Source: Rhodococcus qingshengii JCM 15477
GTDB taxonomy: Bacteria; Actinomycetota; Actinomycetes; Mycobacteriales; Mycobacteriaceae
DNA length: 64,000 nucleotides
Direction of reading: 5' to 3'
NCBI RefSeq assembly: GCF_023221595.1
Contig: NZ_CP096563.1
Coordinates: 1,594,501-1,658,500, forward strand
Shown: positions 18,433-27,553 of the stretch, piece after piece
Layout: each line of letters begins with the position of its first letter
How positions within the stretch are numbered: the stretch's first letter is position 1
Made by a program: the position numbers and the translations under genes
The notes under the pieces: generated by a model
What the model was told of the DNA's origin: nothing
The model's input: only the letters and a program-made list of their open reading frames with translations
The model's database searches: none

Positions 18433-21266
18433 GGTGCTTTCACCTCGATTTCTGCGTCGAGGCGGGCGCCGAGACTTCGGAGTACGTCCAGGACCAGGCC
18501 GACCACGATGAGGTAGACGCCCAGGTCGAAGAACAGTGCGGTGACCAGTTTGACGTGACCGATGAGCGGGAGTGTGAACTCGAAGACGGCGGACGAGAGC
18601 GCCGGGGCGCCGAGGAACAGCGACACCAGGGCGGTGCCCGCGGCCAGCGCCAAACCGAGGCCGAGAATCTTGCCCGCGTCGATGGGTACGGCTTCACCGA
18701 GTTCGTAGCGTCCGCCGGCGAGGTACCGAAGTACCAGCGCCAGGCCCGCCGTCAGGCCTCCGGCGAAACCGCCACCGGGGGCATTGTGACCGGAGAAGAA
18801 GAAGTAGATCGACAACACCATGATGGTCGGGAAGATCAACCTCGTGGTGACCTCGAGAACCAGCGAACGGTGTCGAGGATCGATGAGGTCTCCGCCGCGC
18901 AACCACGTCGTGTCCGAGTTGGCAGCTGCCTTGTCGACGATGACGGAGGGGGCGTCCGCGACGCGCGGCGCGATACCGAACCGGCGGTTGCGGAAGACGA
19001 GGCTGGCGACGCCAGTTGCCGCGACCAGCAGCACCGAGATCTCACCGAGGGTGTCCCATGCGCGGATGTCGACGAGTAGGACATTGACGACGTTCTTGCC
19101 GTTGCCCAGGTCGTAGGCCGCGTCGGGAAGCAGTTCGTAGATCGGACGAGTGTTTCGGGCATTGGTCGCGAAGGCCGCGATGGTGGTGACGGTGATACCG
19201 ACGGCGACGGCGAGTGCGGCACGCGGCCACTTGAAGCCGATCGCCTTGCTCTCGTCGACTTCGGCGGGGAACTTCCGGAGCACGAGCACGAAGATCACCA
19301 GTGTCAGTGTCTCGACGAGGAACTGGGTCAGCGCGAGGTCGGGTGCGCCGTGCAGCGCGAACAACACGCCGCAGCCGTAGCCGGTCAGTCCGACGAGGAT
19401 GACGCTGGCGAGTCGGTTGCGCATCAGCGTCGCGGCGATGGCGGCCGAGATCATCATCAGCGCGATCGTGAACTGGATGGGTGAATCCCACATCCGAAGG
19501 TCGACTCCGCCGCCATCGGTGTCGATGATCAGCAGGAACAGCGGCACAACGACCAGCGTCGCGAGAATCGTCGACTGTGTGCGGGGGAGCGAACCACGCT
19601 GAGTGGCACCGGTCAGGCGCATCGAGATGGTGTCCATGCCGCGCAGGGTCGCGTCGTAGATACGGTCGGCGTTGCCGAGCGGCGGGTGCTCGAAATGCAG
19701 GCGGCTGATCTGACGCTGCGCGATGTAGAGCGCGATGCCGCCGGCGATGACGATGCAGGTGAGCAGCAGCGGAGTGTTGAATCCGTGCCACAGCGCGAGG
19801 TGGTAGTCGGCGTGAGGTCCGGGGGCCAGTGTGGTCGAGTACGGCGTCAGCAGCTTCTCGAGTTGGGGCGAGAGAATGCCGGCGGCCAGACCGAGAACCG
19901 CGAGTAGGCCTGGCGCGAACAGGAACAGCCAACCCGGCTTGTGCATCTTGCTCACGGCTGGGCTGGGCTTGCTCAGGGTCTTACGTCCGAAGGCGCCCCA
20001 GATGAAGCGGACGCTGTAGCCGACGGTGAGGATCGAGCCCAACACGATCACCGTGACGACGGCGATGGACGACCAGTGGCCGAGCGCGTTCGTTTCGAGC
20101 ACCGATTCGAGTGCGGCTTCCTTGCCGACGAATCCGAGTAGCGGTGGCAGACCGGCCATGCTGGCGGCAGCGAGGCTCGCGATGATCGCGAGAGCGGGTG
20201 CCGCTTTACCCAGGTGAGCAAGTTTGCGCAGGTCACGGGTACCGGTCGTGTGATCGATGATGCCAACGACCATGAAGAGTGCGGCCTTGAACATCGCGTG
20301 CGCCACGACCATCGTCATACCGGCCAGGGCGGCGTCACGCGTGCCGATGCCGACCAGGACCATCATGAAGCCGAGTTGGCTGACGGTTCCGAAGGCGAGG
20401 ACGAGTTTGAGGTCGTACGCGCGCATGGCTCGCCAACCGGCGAGGATCATCGACAGCAGACCCAAACTGATGATGGTGATGCGCCACGGCGGCGAATCGG
20501 CGTACCCGGGAGCCAGGCGCGCGACGAGGTAGATACCGGCCTTGACCATTGCAGCAGCGTGAAGATAACCGCTGACAGGGGTTGGCGCGGCCATTGCACC
20601 GGGAAGCCAGAAGTGCAGGGGCACGATTGCCGATTTGGAGAGCGCACCGATCAGGATCAGGACGATCGCGACGGACGGGAGCCACCCCGTCGGCGGGTTC
20701 GCGACCAGTTCGGACAGGTTGTAGCTGCCGCCGACCTGGCCGAGGATGATCATGCCGACCAACATCGCCAGACCACCCGCGGTGGTGACCAGCAGTGCCT
20801 GGGTCGCGGCGCGGCGGCTGGTGGCGCGTTCGGCGTAGTGACCCACGAGCAGGAACGACAGGACCGTTGTCAGTTCCCAGAACACGTAGAGAAGCAGCAT
20901 GTTGTCGCTGGTCACTAGCCCGAACATGGCACCCGCGAAGGCGACCATCTCGGCGGCGAAGATACCGAGTCGAGGTTCGTCGTCGGTGAAGTAGCGGGCG
21001 CAGTAGACCAGGATGAGCGTGCCGACACCCAGGACGAGCACGGCCATGATGGCCGAAAGCGCGTCGAACCTGAAGTCGATGTCCATCGACAGCCCTGGAA
21101 CCCAGGTGATGTGCAGCGTCTCGACGGTGCCCCATTTGTCGATGACCCAGCCGAGGCCGGCGAGGGGGACTATCGCGAGGGGGAAGAAGCCGTTTCGCCC
21201 TAACCTGCGCACCACAAGCGGAGCCAAGAGGGCGGCAACGGCATGGGCAAGCAAGATAGCGAGCAA
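18429..21266 (-). CDS. mnhA: Na+/H+ antiporter subunit A, fused MnhA-MnhB
   Basis: 945-residue first subunit of the Mrp complex. It has the NuoL-like antiporter core (helix-5 region LLLYVFWELTTVLSFLLVGH; SAIVPLHFWLPGAMAAPTPV), then an MrpA C-terminal DUF4040 segment (ILVGLTGYGCGVLFALHGAP), then a complete MnhB domain from about residue 800 (FSGHNAPGGGFAGGLTAGLA). No separate mnhB exists. The only start that opens the frame here is TTG at 21266. The complex expels Na+ in exchange for H+ and serves pH and salt homeostasis. Confidence 0.94.
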   Translation of the reverse strand: MLAILLAHAVAALLAPLVVRRLGRNGFFPLAIVPLAGLGWVIDKWGTVETLHITWVPGLSMDIDFRFDALSAIMAVLVLGVGTLILVYCARYFTDDEPRLGIFAAEMVAFAGAMFGLVTSDNMLLLYVFWELTTVLSFLLVGHYAERATSRRAATQALLVTTAGGLAMLVGMIILGQVGGSYNLSELVANPPTGWLPSVAIVLILIGALSKSAIVPLHFWLPGAMAAPTPVSGYLHAAAMVKAGIYLVARLAPGYADSPPWRITIISLGLLSMILAGWRAMRAYDLKLVLAFGTVSQLGFMMVLVGIGTRDAALAGMTMVVAHAMFKAALFMVVGIIDHTTGTRDLRKLAHLGKAAPALAIIASLAAASMAGLPPLLGFVGKEAALESVLETNALGHWSSIAVVTVIVLGSILTVGYSVRFIWGAFGRKTLSKPSPAVSKMHKPGWLFLFAPGLLAVLGLAAGILSPQLEKLLTPYSTTLAPGPHADYHLALWHGFNTPLLLTCIVIAGGIALYIAQRQISRLHFEHPPLGNADRIYDATLRGMDTISMRLTGATQRGSLPRTQSTILATLVVVPLFLLIIDTDGGGVDLRMWDSPIQFTIALMMISAAIAATLMRNRLASVILVGLTGYGCGVLFALHGAPDLALTQFLVETLTLVIFVLVLRKFPAEVDESKAIGFKWPRAALAVAVGITVTTIAAFATNARNTRPIYELLPDAAYDLGNGKNVVNVLLVDIRAWDTLGEISVLLVAATGVASLVFRNRRFGIAPRVADAPSVIVDKAAANSDTTWLRGGDLIDPRHRSLVLEVTTRLIFPTIMVLSIYFFFSGHNAPGGGFAGGLTAGLALVLRYLAGGRYELGEAVPIDAGKILGLGLALAAGTALVSLFLGAPALSSAVFEFTLPLIGHVKLVTALFFDLGVYLIVVGLVLDVLRSLGARLDAEIEVKAP

Positions 21267-21456
21267 AAGGCACTCCGTCGTGTTGTCAGCGGGCGGCGGG
21301 GTGTCCGAACAAAATCGAACCTATCGGATTAACGAGACAATTCACCTTGTCGGAGAGGTTGTCTTTGCGTACATATTACCGGGCGTGGCAGTTTCGATGT
21401 GCAGCGAGTCGATTCGGACATCATCGGCACTCGCTGATACACGTAGGTTGGACGAC

Positions 21457-21882
21457 GTGAATTCGTCGACACCCACCACGATCATCCGTACCGCCGCCCT
21501 TGCACACATTCGTGACCGCAAGCTGATCCAGACCCGCTCCGTGGGCAAGACCGCGTTCTACATGGCCGGCGGAAAGATCGACCCGGGTGAGACGCCCGAG
21601 CAGGCGTTGCACCGCGAAATTCGGGAGGAACTCGACGTCGATCTGGTCGACGGGACGGTCACGTTCCTCGACGTCTTCGAGGCTCACGCTTTCGGACATT
21701 CCGCGGACACGGGCCTGCACATGAGTTGTTATCTGGCGGAGATGGCCGGAGACCCGCGCCCGACCAGCGAGATCGCCGAGTTCCGCTACTTCACGCTCGC
21801 CGAGTACGCAGCGATGGACGAGGTGGCGCCCGGATCGCTCAAAGTGTTCCATCGCCTGGCGTCGATGGATCTGATCGACTGA
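21457..21882 (+). CDS. NUDIX hydrolase
   Basis: 141-residue NUDIX protein. The box GGKIDPGE...REIREELD at residues 38-60 has every catalytic position. Start GTG 21457 yields a compact single-domain protein; the frame is open upstream but the extension is unlikely. Related proteins hydrolyse oxidised or modified nucleotides, but the substrate is not predictable. Its 3' end overlaps the convergent membrane protein gene by 44 bases. Confidence 0.88.
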   Translation: MNSSTPTTIIRTAALAHIRDRKLIQTRSVGKTAFYMAGGKIDPGETPEQALHREIREELDVDLVDGTVTFLDVFEAHAFGHSADTGLHMSCYLAEMAGDPRPTSEIAEFRYFTLAEYAAMDEVAPGSLKVFHRLASMDLID

Positions 21883-23218
21883 TCGGCGGAGGAACGGATC
21901 GATTGATCCGCCCCAATCGGAGACTCACGTAGGCGCAGACGGCCACGATGATCAACGCCACGGCGTCGAGTATCAGAATGTCGGTCGAGATTTCGAACGG
22001 GCCGACCGTCGTGATGCCGTTGAAGGGCTTGTTCTCGTCGAGCGGCGTGTACGCCGTCCATCCGTAGTCGAACTGCGGATAGACGAGCAGGGCCAGCGCC
22101 GTCGGGCCGAAGATGACACCGAGTCCGACGAGGGCTCGTGACGCTCCGGTCCGCGGTGGCTCTCGGTACATCGCGCTGGCGATCGCGTACGTGACGACCG
22201 CAGCGGTGAAGGCGACAAGAAGATCGCTGATCGTGAGAACGTCACCGATCTTCGGCGACGGCGACGTGGCGTAGCTGACGATCCCGGCGACCGTGACCGT
22301 CAGGAGCAATCCGTAGCCGACGACCCGCGAGGGAGCGATCGCGCCGATCGCTGCCGCGGCGACGATGACGAGTCCGATCACGACGGCGGTCGAGGCGGGG
22401 GTTTTCGACCATTCCATAGCTTCGGTTGCGGGACGGTTCGCCGAGACCGCCGCCAGAGTTGCGACGGCAGCGGTACACATCAGCAGGATACGACTGCCGT
22501 CGCCCAGCACCCGCGCGCAGATCACCGTGATCACCAGCGCGACGAGTAGTAGAGGCACCGCCGCCGTGACGGTGGTGATCTCGAACCACCAATTCGCAGC
22601 GACCCCGAAGAGAGTGAGCACCGCCGCGATAGTCACCGGTCGAACGGCCATCCGTTCCTTGGGGTGGTCCTTGTCGAAGTCGTGGAACCAGAACGCGGCG
22701 ACGCAGGCGGCGGCCAAAGCGAGCGCGAGCAGTGTTGCCCCCAACACTGGTGGTTGAAACTGGTTGGTGTTGTCGGCGATGTAGTCCGCGTACCGCCGAG
22801 GAATAGCGTCTTCGTCGAGGAGTGAATCCGAGACATGCACGGCAACAATCGTTCCCGCGACGGAAGCGGCTCGGACCCGGGGAGCGGCAGCAACCGTGAC
22901 CGCGCCGACAGCGACTCCCGCACCCACGGGTGAGAGTGCCTCGAAGTTGTGATCGTAGAGCCCGGGCAGTTCGAGTAGGAGTCCACCGAAGACCGTCATG
23001 GCCGCGGTCCGCAACCGGCAGCGGGCCATCATCGCGGCTGTCCCGACCGCGACGACAGCCAGAACGCCGGCGCCGATCGTCGAGATCGACCAGAACCTGT
23101 CGCCCGTCGAAATCGACGTCGACTGGCTGTTCACGAACGGTGCCAAGGCGACGACGGTGACGACGAATGCCGTCACACCACTCAGCGCGACGAGCAGCGT
23201 CCTGCGGGCGATGGGCAC
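21839..23218 (-). CDS. Polytopic membrane protein, function unknown
   Basis: I do not recognise this protein. 459 residues with about 12 hydrophobic helices and short loops; one conserved-looking loop before the last helix reads YPQFDYGWTAYTPLDENKP. GTG 23218 is the preferred start (MPIARRTLLVAL); an upstream in-frame start at 23257 is possible. It lies directly downstream of a second, similarly sized membrane protein on the same strand (67-base gap), and the two may be distant paralogues or partners. Confidence 0.65.
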   Translation of the reverse strand: MPIARRTLLVALSGVTAFVVTVVALAPFVNSQSTSISTGDRFWSISTIGAGVLAVVAVGTAAMMARCRLRTAAMTVFGGLLLELPGLYDHNFEALSPVGAGVAVGAVTVAAAPRVRAASVAGTIVAVHVSDSLLDEDAIPRRYADYIADNTNQFQPPVLGATLLALALAAACVAAFWFHDFDKDHPKERMAVRPVTIAAVLTLFGVAANWWFEITTVTAAVPLLLVALVITVICARVLGDGSRILLMCTAAVATLAAVSANRPATEAMEWSKTPASTAVVIGLVIVAAAAIGAIAPSRVVGYGLLLTVTVAGIVSYATSPSPKIGDVLTISDLLVAFTAAVVTYAIASAMYREPPRTGASRALVGLGVIFGPTALALLVYPQFDYGWTAYTPLDENKPFNGITTVGPFEISTDILILDAVALIIVAVCAYVSLRLGRINRSVPPPISRSDPSTPGDGTL

Positions 23219-23285
23219 TGCTCCAAAATAGTCAATCCGGTACCAGTTGCACCGCAATAGCAGGTCTCAGTCCGGTGACGGTGTG

Positions 23286-24710
23286 TCAGTCGACTGGCTC
23301 CGGTTCGATCCGAGATTCCGTGGTGTCGACGGGTGGATGGGACCGTCGGAGGATCGCTGCACCGCAGAAGCCGATGATCAAGGCGAAGAGGATTGCAGTG
23401 CCGACGGTCTGAGGGGTGACGTAGTCGACGGTGATTCCGACGCCGCGTCCGAATAATCCTCCGTCGCCGTGGGGAGAGACCGCATCGATATCGAGCTGCC
23501 CTTGGATGTATATCGACGTCATCATCGGTGGGAAAGCGAGCTGATCGGTGAGAACAGCGATCGACGAGAAGGTCATTGCGGCAAAGGGAATGGCGAGTCC
23601 GAGTGTGGCGTCGACCAGGCTGCCGGGAGCCAGGGCACCGAACAGCAATCCGGCGGCGAGGCCCAGTGCGGCGATCTTCAGCGCGATTGACCAGACACCG
23701 TGCGCGGAGTCGAAGGGCAGTAGTTCGGACAGCGGTACCGCAACGAGGACGACGATGGGCACTAGGTTTGGCACCTGCTTGTGCAGTCTCAATCCGACGG
23801 CAACCGGCAGGGCCGCGAAAAGCACCAGTACCCAAGGGGACTTCAGGTCTCCCCAGTGGCCGGAACCCTTCGCGATGTCGACGAAGAGCGGGGCCGACGC
23901 AGCGGCCAGAGCGGTTGCGGCCCAGAGGAACTTGCCACCAGCACCGGAGGTGTCGCCGAGACGGTAGGCGGCGATCCATGTCAACGCGAGCGCAGCGCCT
24001 GCCGCCAAAACCATGACGATCCAGGCGGTCGCCTCGGACGCGTACTGCTGGCGATCGATCATGGCGCCGAGCACTCGATGCCCGATCGCCAGCGCGGCGA
24101 TCACCACGAGCGCGATGCGGATTTCGCCCGCGTCGGGCTTGCGGATCCGGAAGCCGGATTGCGCGGTCACTGCACAGGCGATTGCTGCTGCGGCCGTGGC
24201 GCCGATCAACCACCACGACGGCTCACCTACCGAAGACGTACTCATCCGGCCCGTCCCGCCGGAGAACGTGCGAACCGCGAGGAAGGTGGCAAGCACGCCG
24301 AGGAGGGTGGCGTTCTTCGTGGAGGTGCGATCCCAACTGACGGCAACCACACAACCCAGAATCGCACCGGCTGCAACACTTTTGACGACGATCAAGGCGA
24401 TCAGCAGGTCCAGTGACGCAACCTCGGGCACGACTGCCCGAATGATCGCGATGACGGCGACCCCGACGGTGATCGCGATCCAGGCTGCCCGACGGGAGCC
24501 GCGACGCTGTGAGAGTGCGCAGGCAAGCACGGCAACCACGGCGCCGAGCCCGACAGCGGTGGGTCCACTGCTGATCCAGCGATCTACTTCCGACGGGGAG
24601 GCCACGATGGCCCAGTCACGGAGAACGGGATTGGTCAGGGCCAGCGCCGCGAGTATCCCGGACAGGAGCGCAGCGACGGTGGTGAGGATCGCTCGAAGAT
24701 CGAGTGGCAT
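23286..24710 (-). CDS. Polytopic membrane protein, function unknown
   Basis: 474 residues, Ala/Val-rich, about 12-13 predicted helices, with an extracytoplasmic-looking loop near residues 395-430 (SIYIQGQLDIDAVSPHGDGG) and a short charged C-terminus. No enzyme motif seen. It starts 10 bases downstream of the TetR stop codon on the same strand, so the TetR gene and the two membrane protein genes probably form one transcript. Confidence 0.65.
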   Translation of the reverse strand: MPLDLRAILTTVAALLSGILAALALTNPVLRDWAIVASPSEVDRWISSGPTAVGLGAVVAVLACALSQRRGSRRAAWIAITVGVAVIAIIRAVVPEVASLDLLIALIVVKSVAAGAILGCVVAVSWDRTSTKNATLLGVLATFLAVRTFSGGTGRMSTSSVGEPSWWLIGATAAAAIACAVTAQSGFRIRKPDAGEIRIALVVIAALAIGHRVLGAMIDRQQYASEATAWIVMVLAAGAALALTWIAAYRLGDTSGAGGKFLWAATALAAASAPLFVDIAKGSGHWGDLKSPWVLVLFAALPVAVGLRLHKQVPNLVPIVVLVAVPLSELLPFDSAHGVWSIALKIAALGLAAGLLFGALAPGSLVDATLGLAIPFAAMTFSSIAVLTDQLAFPPMMTSIYIQGQLDIDAVSPHGDGGLFGRGVGITVDYVTPQTVGTAILFALIIGFCGAAILRRSHPPVDTTESRIEPEPVD

Positions 24711-24719
24711 CGGGCCAAC

Positions 24720-25355
24720 CTATCGCGGCGCCGCGACATCGGTCGTGGGCGGCGTGAGTGCCGGAAACCAGATGTCGGTGAGAACGTCTGCTGCGACGTC
24801 CGCACCCGCGGTGATCGCGCCCTGTTCCGCCCAGCGAATGAAGAAGCGCTCGACTTGTGTCAGCAGGAGTTCGACCCGGAGTTTCGCCTCGTCGTGTCGG
24901 CTCTGCGGCCAGCGTGCCAGGTACGACGGCATCGCGTTGGGCAGTGCGGAGATGCCTTCGCGGGCCAGTGTGCGGAACTCGGGTTCGAGGACCATGGCCT
25001 CGTCCCACGCCCGCATCATGTGGTGGTGATCGCGGCACCAGTCGAGAGCGCGGTTGATCCAGCCGGCGAATTCTTCGCGCGAACCGGAATCGAGTACGTG
25101 GTCGAGATCCTGGAATATGGCGAGGGTGCTGGATACGACGGTGTTCGAGCCGAGCGCCTTGAGGATGTCGATCTTTCCGGGAAAGTGCAGGTAGAAGGTG
25201 GCTCGGCTGCAACCGACCCGGCCGGCGATGTCCTCGACGGTGACAGCCGCGTATCCGCGTTCGGTGAAGAGCGCGCCGGCGGCATCCACGAGGTCTGCGC
25301 GGGTTCGCTGCTTCTGCTTCTCTCGCAGCGTCAGTCTGCCGGAGGTATCTGTCAT
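24720..25355 (-). CDS. TetR family transcriptional regulator
   Basis: 211-residue TetR repressor. The N-terminal DNA-binding domain has the helix-turn-helix TVEDIAGRVGCSRATFYLHF at residues 39-58; the rest is an all-helical ligand domain. ATG 25355 is chosen over a longer start at 25400. It is divergent from the P450 gene, and the 128-base gap contains a perfect palindrome overlapping the P450 promoter, so it probably controls the P450 operon and itself. The ligand may be a steroid-like or other hydrophobic compound. Confidence 0.88.
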   Translation of the reverse strand: MTDTSGRLTLREKQKQRTRADLVDAAGALFTERGYAAVTVEDIAGRVGCSRATFYLHFPGKIDILKALGSNTVVSSTLAIFQDLDHVLDSGSREEFAGWINRALDWCRDHHHMMRAWDEAMVLEPEFRTLAREGISALPNAMPSYLARWPQSRHDEAKLRVELLLTQVERFFIRWAEQGAITAGADVAADVLTDIWFPALTPPTTDVAAPR

Positions 25356-25412
25356 TACCAGGATCCTAGTGCCGCGGGGGCTCTCACGGGTCAGTTGCAC
25401 GAGACTCTCCGT

Positions 25413-25440
25413 CTTTCACTTGACAGTCCGTTAGTGAAAG
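25413..25440. promoter_or_regulatory. Probable TetR operator over the P450 promoter
   Basis: Perfect inverted repeat CTTTCACT (25413-25420) and AGTGAAAG (25433-25440) with a 12-base centre. The -35 hexamer TTGACA (25420-25425) overlaps the palindrome, and a -10 like TACTCT (25442-25447) follows after 16 bases. Protein bound here would block the polymerase. Confidence 0.75.
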
Positions 25441-25483
25441 CTACTCTGTGGTGTAGCGCACATTCGACCGATCAGAGGACGCC

Positions 25484-26752
25484 ATGACCATCTCGGACAC
25501 AACACGCACGCCTGACCTGCCGGCCGGATTCGACGTCACCGATCCTGCTGTCCTCGGGGAGCGGATCCCTTTCGAGGAATTCGCCGAACTGCGTCGCAAC
25601 GCACCCGTGTGGTGGTGTGAGCAGCCGCCGACGGTCGGTGGATTCCAGGACGAGGGCTACTGGGTGGTCTCGCGTCACGCTGACGTCAAAGAGGTCAGCC
25701 AGCGCAGCGATGTGTTCTCGAGCTGGGAGAACACCGCGATCGCGCGTTTCGCCGACGACATGCCACGTGAGGCCGTCGAGATGCTCCGGCATCTTCTGCT
25801 CAACAAGGATGCACCGGAGCACACCAAGCTCCGCAAGCTGATTTCGAAGCTGTTCACGCCTCGCGCGATCAACGGCATGCGCGACGAATTGGACCGTCGT
25901 GCACGGAGCATCGTCGACACCGCTGTGAGCGAAGGCCCGGGCGACTTCGTGAAGCAGGTTGCCAGCGAGCTGCCGCTCCAAGCGATCGCGGATCTGATCG
26001 GTGTACCGCAGGACGATCAAGACAAGCTGTTCAAGTGGTCCAACGAGATGATGGGCTACGACGACCCGGAATACCAGGGTGATCCGGCAGTCGCGTCCAC
26101 CGAGGTCCTCGGATACGCGTACCAAATGGCAGACGCACGTCGTACCTGCCCGGCAGACGACATCGTCACCACTCTGGTCCAGGCCGACATCGACGGCGAC
26201 TCCTTGAGCCCGGAGGAGTTCGGGTTCTTCGTGCTCATCCTGGCGGTCGCAGGGAACGAGACCACTCGCAACGCCATCACGCACGGAATGATCGCGTTCC
26301 TGGACAACCCCGAGCAGTGGGAGCTGTACAAGAAGGAACGTCCCAAGACGACGGCCGACGAGATCGTCCGTTGGGCGACACCCGTCACCGCCTTCCAGCG
26401 CACCGCGCTCGAGGACACGGAATTGGCAGGAGTGTCGATCAAGAAGGGGCAGCGCGTGGTGATGCTGTACAGCTCCGCGAACTTCGACGAGGACGTGTTC
26501 GAGAACCCGATGACGTTCGACATCACTCGTAACCCCAATCCGCACTTGGGCTTCGGCGGAACGGGCGCGCACTTCTGCATCGGTGCCAACCTCGCTCGTA
26601 TGGAGATCGACTTGATGTTCAACGCGATCGCCGACAACGTCCCGGACATCACCAAGATCGGTGATCCGCGCCGTCTGCGCTCGGGTTGGATCAACGGCAT
26701 CAAGGAGTTCCAGGTCGATTACAAGAGCACAGGCTGCCCGGTCGCTCACTAG
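25484..26752 (+). CDS. Cytochrome P450, CYP125-like
   Basis: Haem monooxygenase of 422 residues, closely resembling mycobacterial CYP125 (steroid C26/C27 hydroxylase) along its length, including FDVTDPAVLGER, NEMMGYDDPEY and the C-terminal CPVAH. Functional motifs: AGNETTRN in the I helix (256-263), the ExxR pair E293/R296, and the haem Cys365 in FGGTGAHFCIG. It lies outside any visible sterol-degradation cluster and no ferredoxin gene is adjacent. It is presumably induced by release of the divergent TetR. Substrate by inference is a sterol side chain or similar hydrophobic molecule. Confidence 0.88.
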   Translation: MTISDTTRTPDLPAGFDVTDPAVLGERIPFEEFAELRRNAPVWWCEQPPTVGGFQDEGYWVVSRHADVKEVSQRSDVFSSWENTAIARFADDMPREAVEMLRHLLLNKDAPEHTKLRKLISKLFTPRAINGMRDELDRRARSIVDTAVSEGPGDFVKQVASELPLQAIADLIGVPQDDQDKLFKWSNEMMGYDDPEYQGDPAVASTEVLGYAYQMADARRTCPADDIVTTLVQADIDGDSLSPEEFGFFVLILAVAGNETTRNAITHGMIAFLDNPEQWELYKKERPKTTADEIVRWATPVTAFQRTALEDTELAGVSIKKGQRVVMLYSSANFDEDVFENPMTFDITRNPNPHLGFGGTGAHFCIGANLARMEIDLMFNAIADNVPDITKIGDPRRLRSGWINGIKEFQVDYKSTGCPVAH

Positions 26753-26798
26753 AGTCGGTAGGTGAGAGGTACACCCCACGATCTCGAGGAGCCACCGC

Positions 26799-27551
26799 AT
26801 GACTTCGATCAACGACAAGGCAACTGCTCTATTGGCGTTGCACCAGCCAGGTAATCCGGTCATTCTCCCGACGGTATGGGACGCGTGGTCGGCGAATCTT
26901 GCGGTGGCTGCCGGTTTTGCAGCCCTGACGGTAGGCAGTCATCCGGTTTCCGATTCCATCGGCAAGCCGGACAACGAGGGCATCACCTTCGACGAACTTC
27001 TGCACCGGATCAAGCAGATCACCGGTGCGGTCGACGCCCCGATCTCGGTGGACATCGAGGGTGGTTACGGGCTCGAGCCGGCAGTTCTCATCGACGGGTT
27101 GATCGATGCCGGCGCTGTCGGACTCAACATCGAGGACACCGTTCACAGTGAAGGCGGACGCTTGCGCGAGGCGCAGGAGCACGCCGACTTCGTGGGTGGG
27201 CTTCGTCAGGCCGCCGACGCAGCCGGAGTTCACGTTGTCGTCAACGCGCGCACCGACCTGTTCGTGAAGCAGGTCGGTGACGAGGCCGATCGCGTCGATC
27301 GCGCCATCGCACGCCTCAAGCTGGCGGCCGACGCCGGCGCCGACGTTCTCTACCCCGTCGGGCGCCATGACGACGCGACCCAGCGCCGCCTGACGTCCGA
27401 GCTCCCACTTCCGATCAATGCGATCGGAATCCCGGACCAGGACGACCCGGCAAGTTTCGGTCCGCTCGGAGTGGCACGTGTGAGCTTCGGTCCGTTCTTC
27501 CAGATGGCATTGGCCAACCGTGCGAACGAGATCTTGGGACGCTGGAAGTAA
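26799..27551 (+). CDS. Isocitrate lyase/PEP mutase superfamily enzyme
   Basis: 250-residue (beta/alpha)8 enzyme of the PEP mutase/isocitrate lyase family. Visible conserved parts: ILPTVWDAWSANLAVAAGF, the metal/substrate strand ISVDIEGGYG, the NIEDTVH motif and VVNARTDLF. The KKCGH motif of true isocitrate lyases is absent, which points to a C-C or P-C bond lyase of the phosphonomutase subgroup, such as an oxaloacetate- or methylisocitrate-type lyase. It is 46 bases after the P450 gene and three bases before the DUF2804 gene, so likely co-transcribed. Confidence 0.82.
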   Translation: MTSINDKATALLALHQPGNPVILPTVWDAWSANLAVAAGFAALTVGSHPVSDSIGKPDNEGITFDELLHRIKQITGAVDAPISVDIEGGYGLEPAVLIDGLIDAGAVGLNIEDTVHSEGGRLREAQEHADFVGGLRQAADAAGVHVVVNARTDLFVKQVGDEADRVDRAIARLKLAADAGADVLYPVGRHDDATQRRLTSELPLPINAIGIPDQDDPASFGPLGVARVSFGPFFQMALANRANEILGRWK

Positions 27552-27553
27552 GA

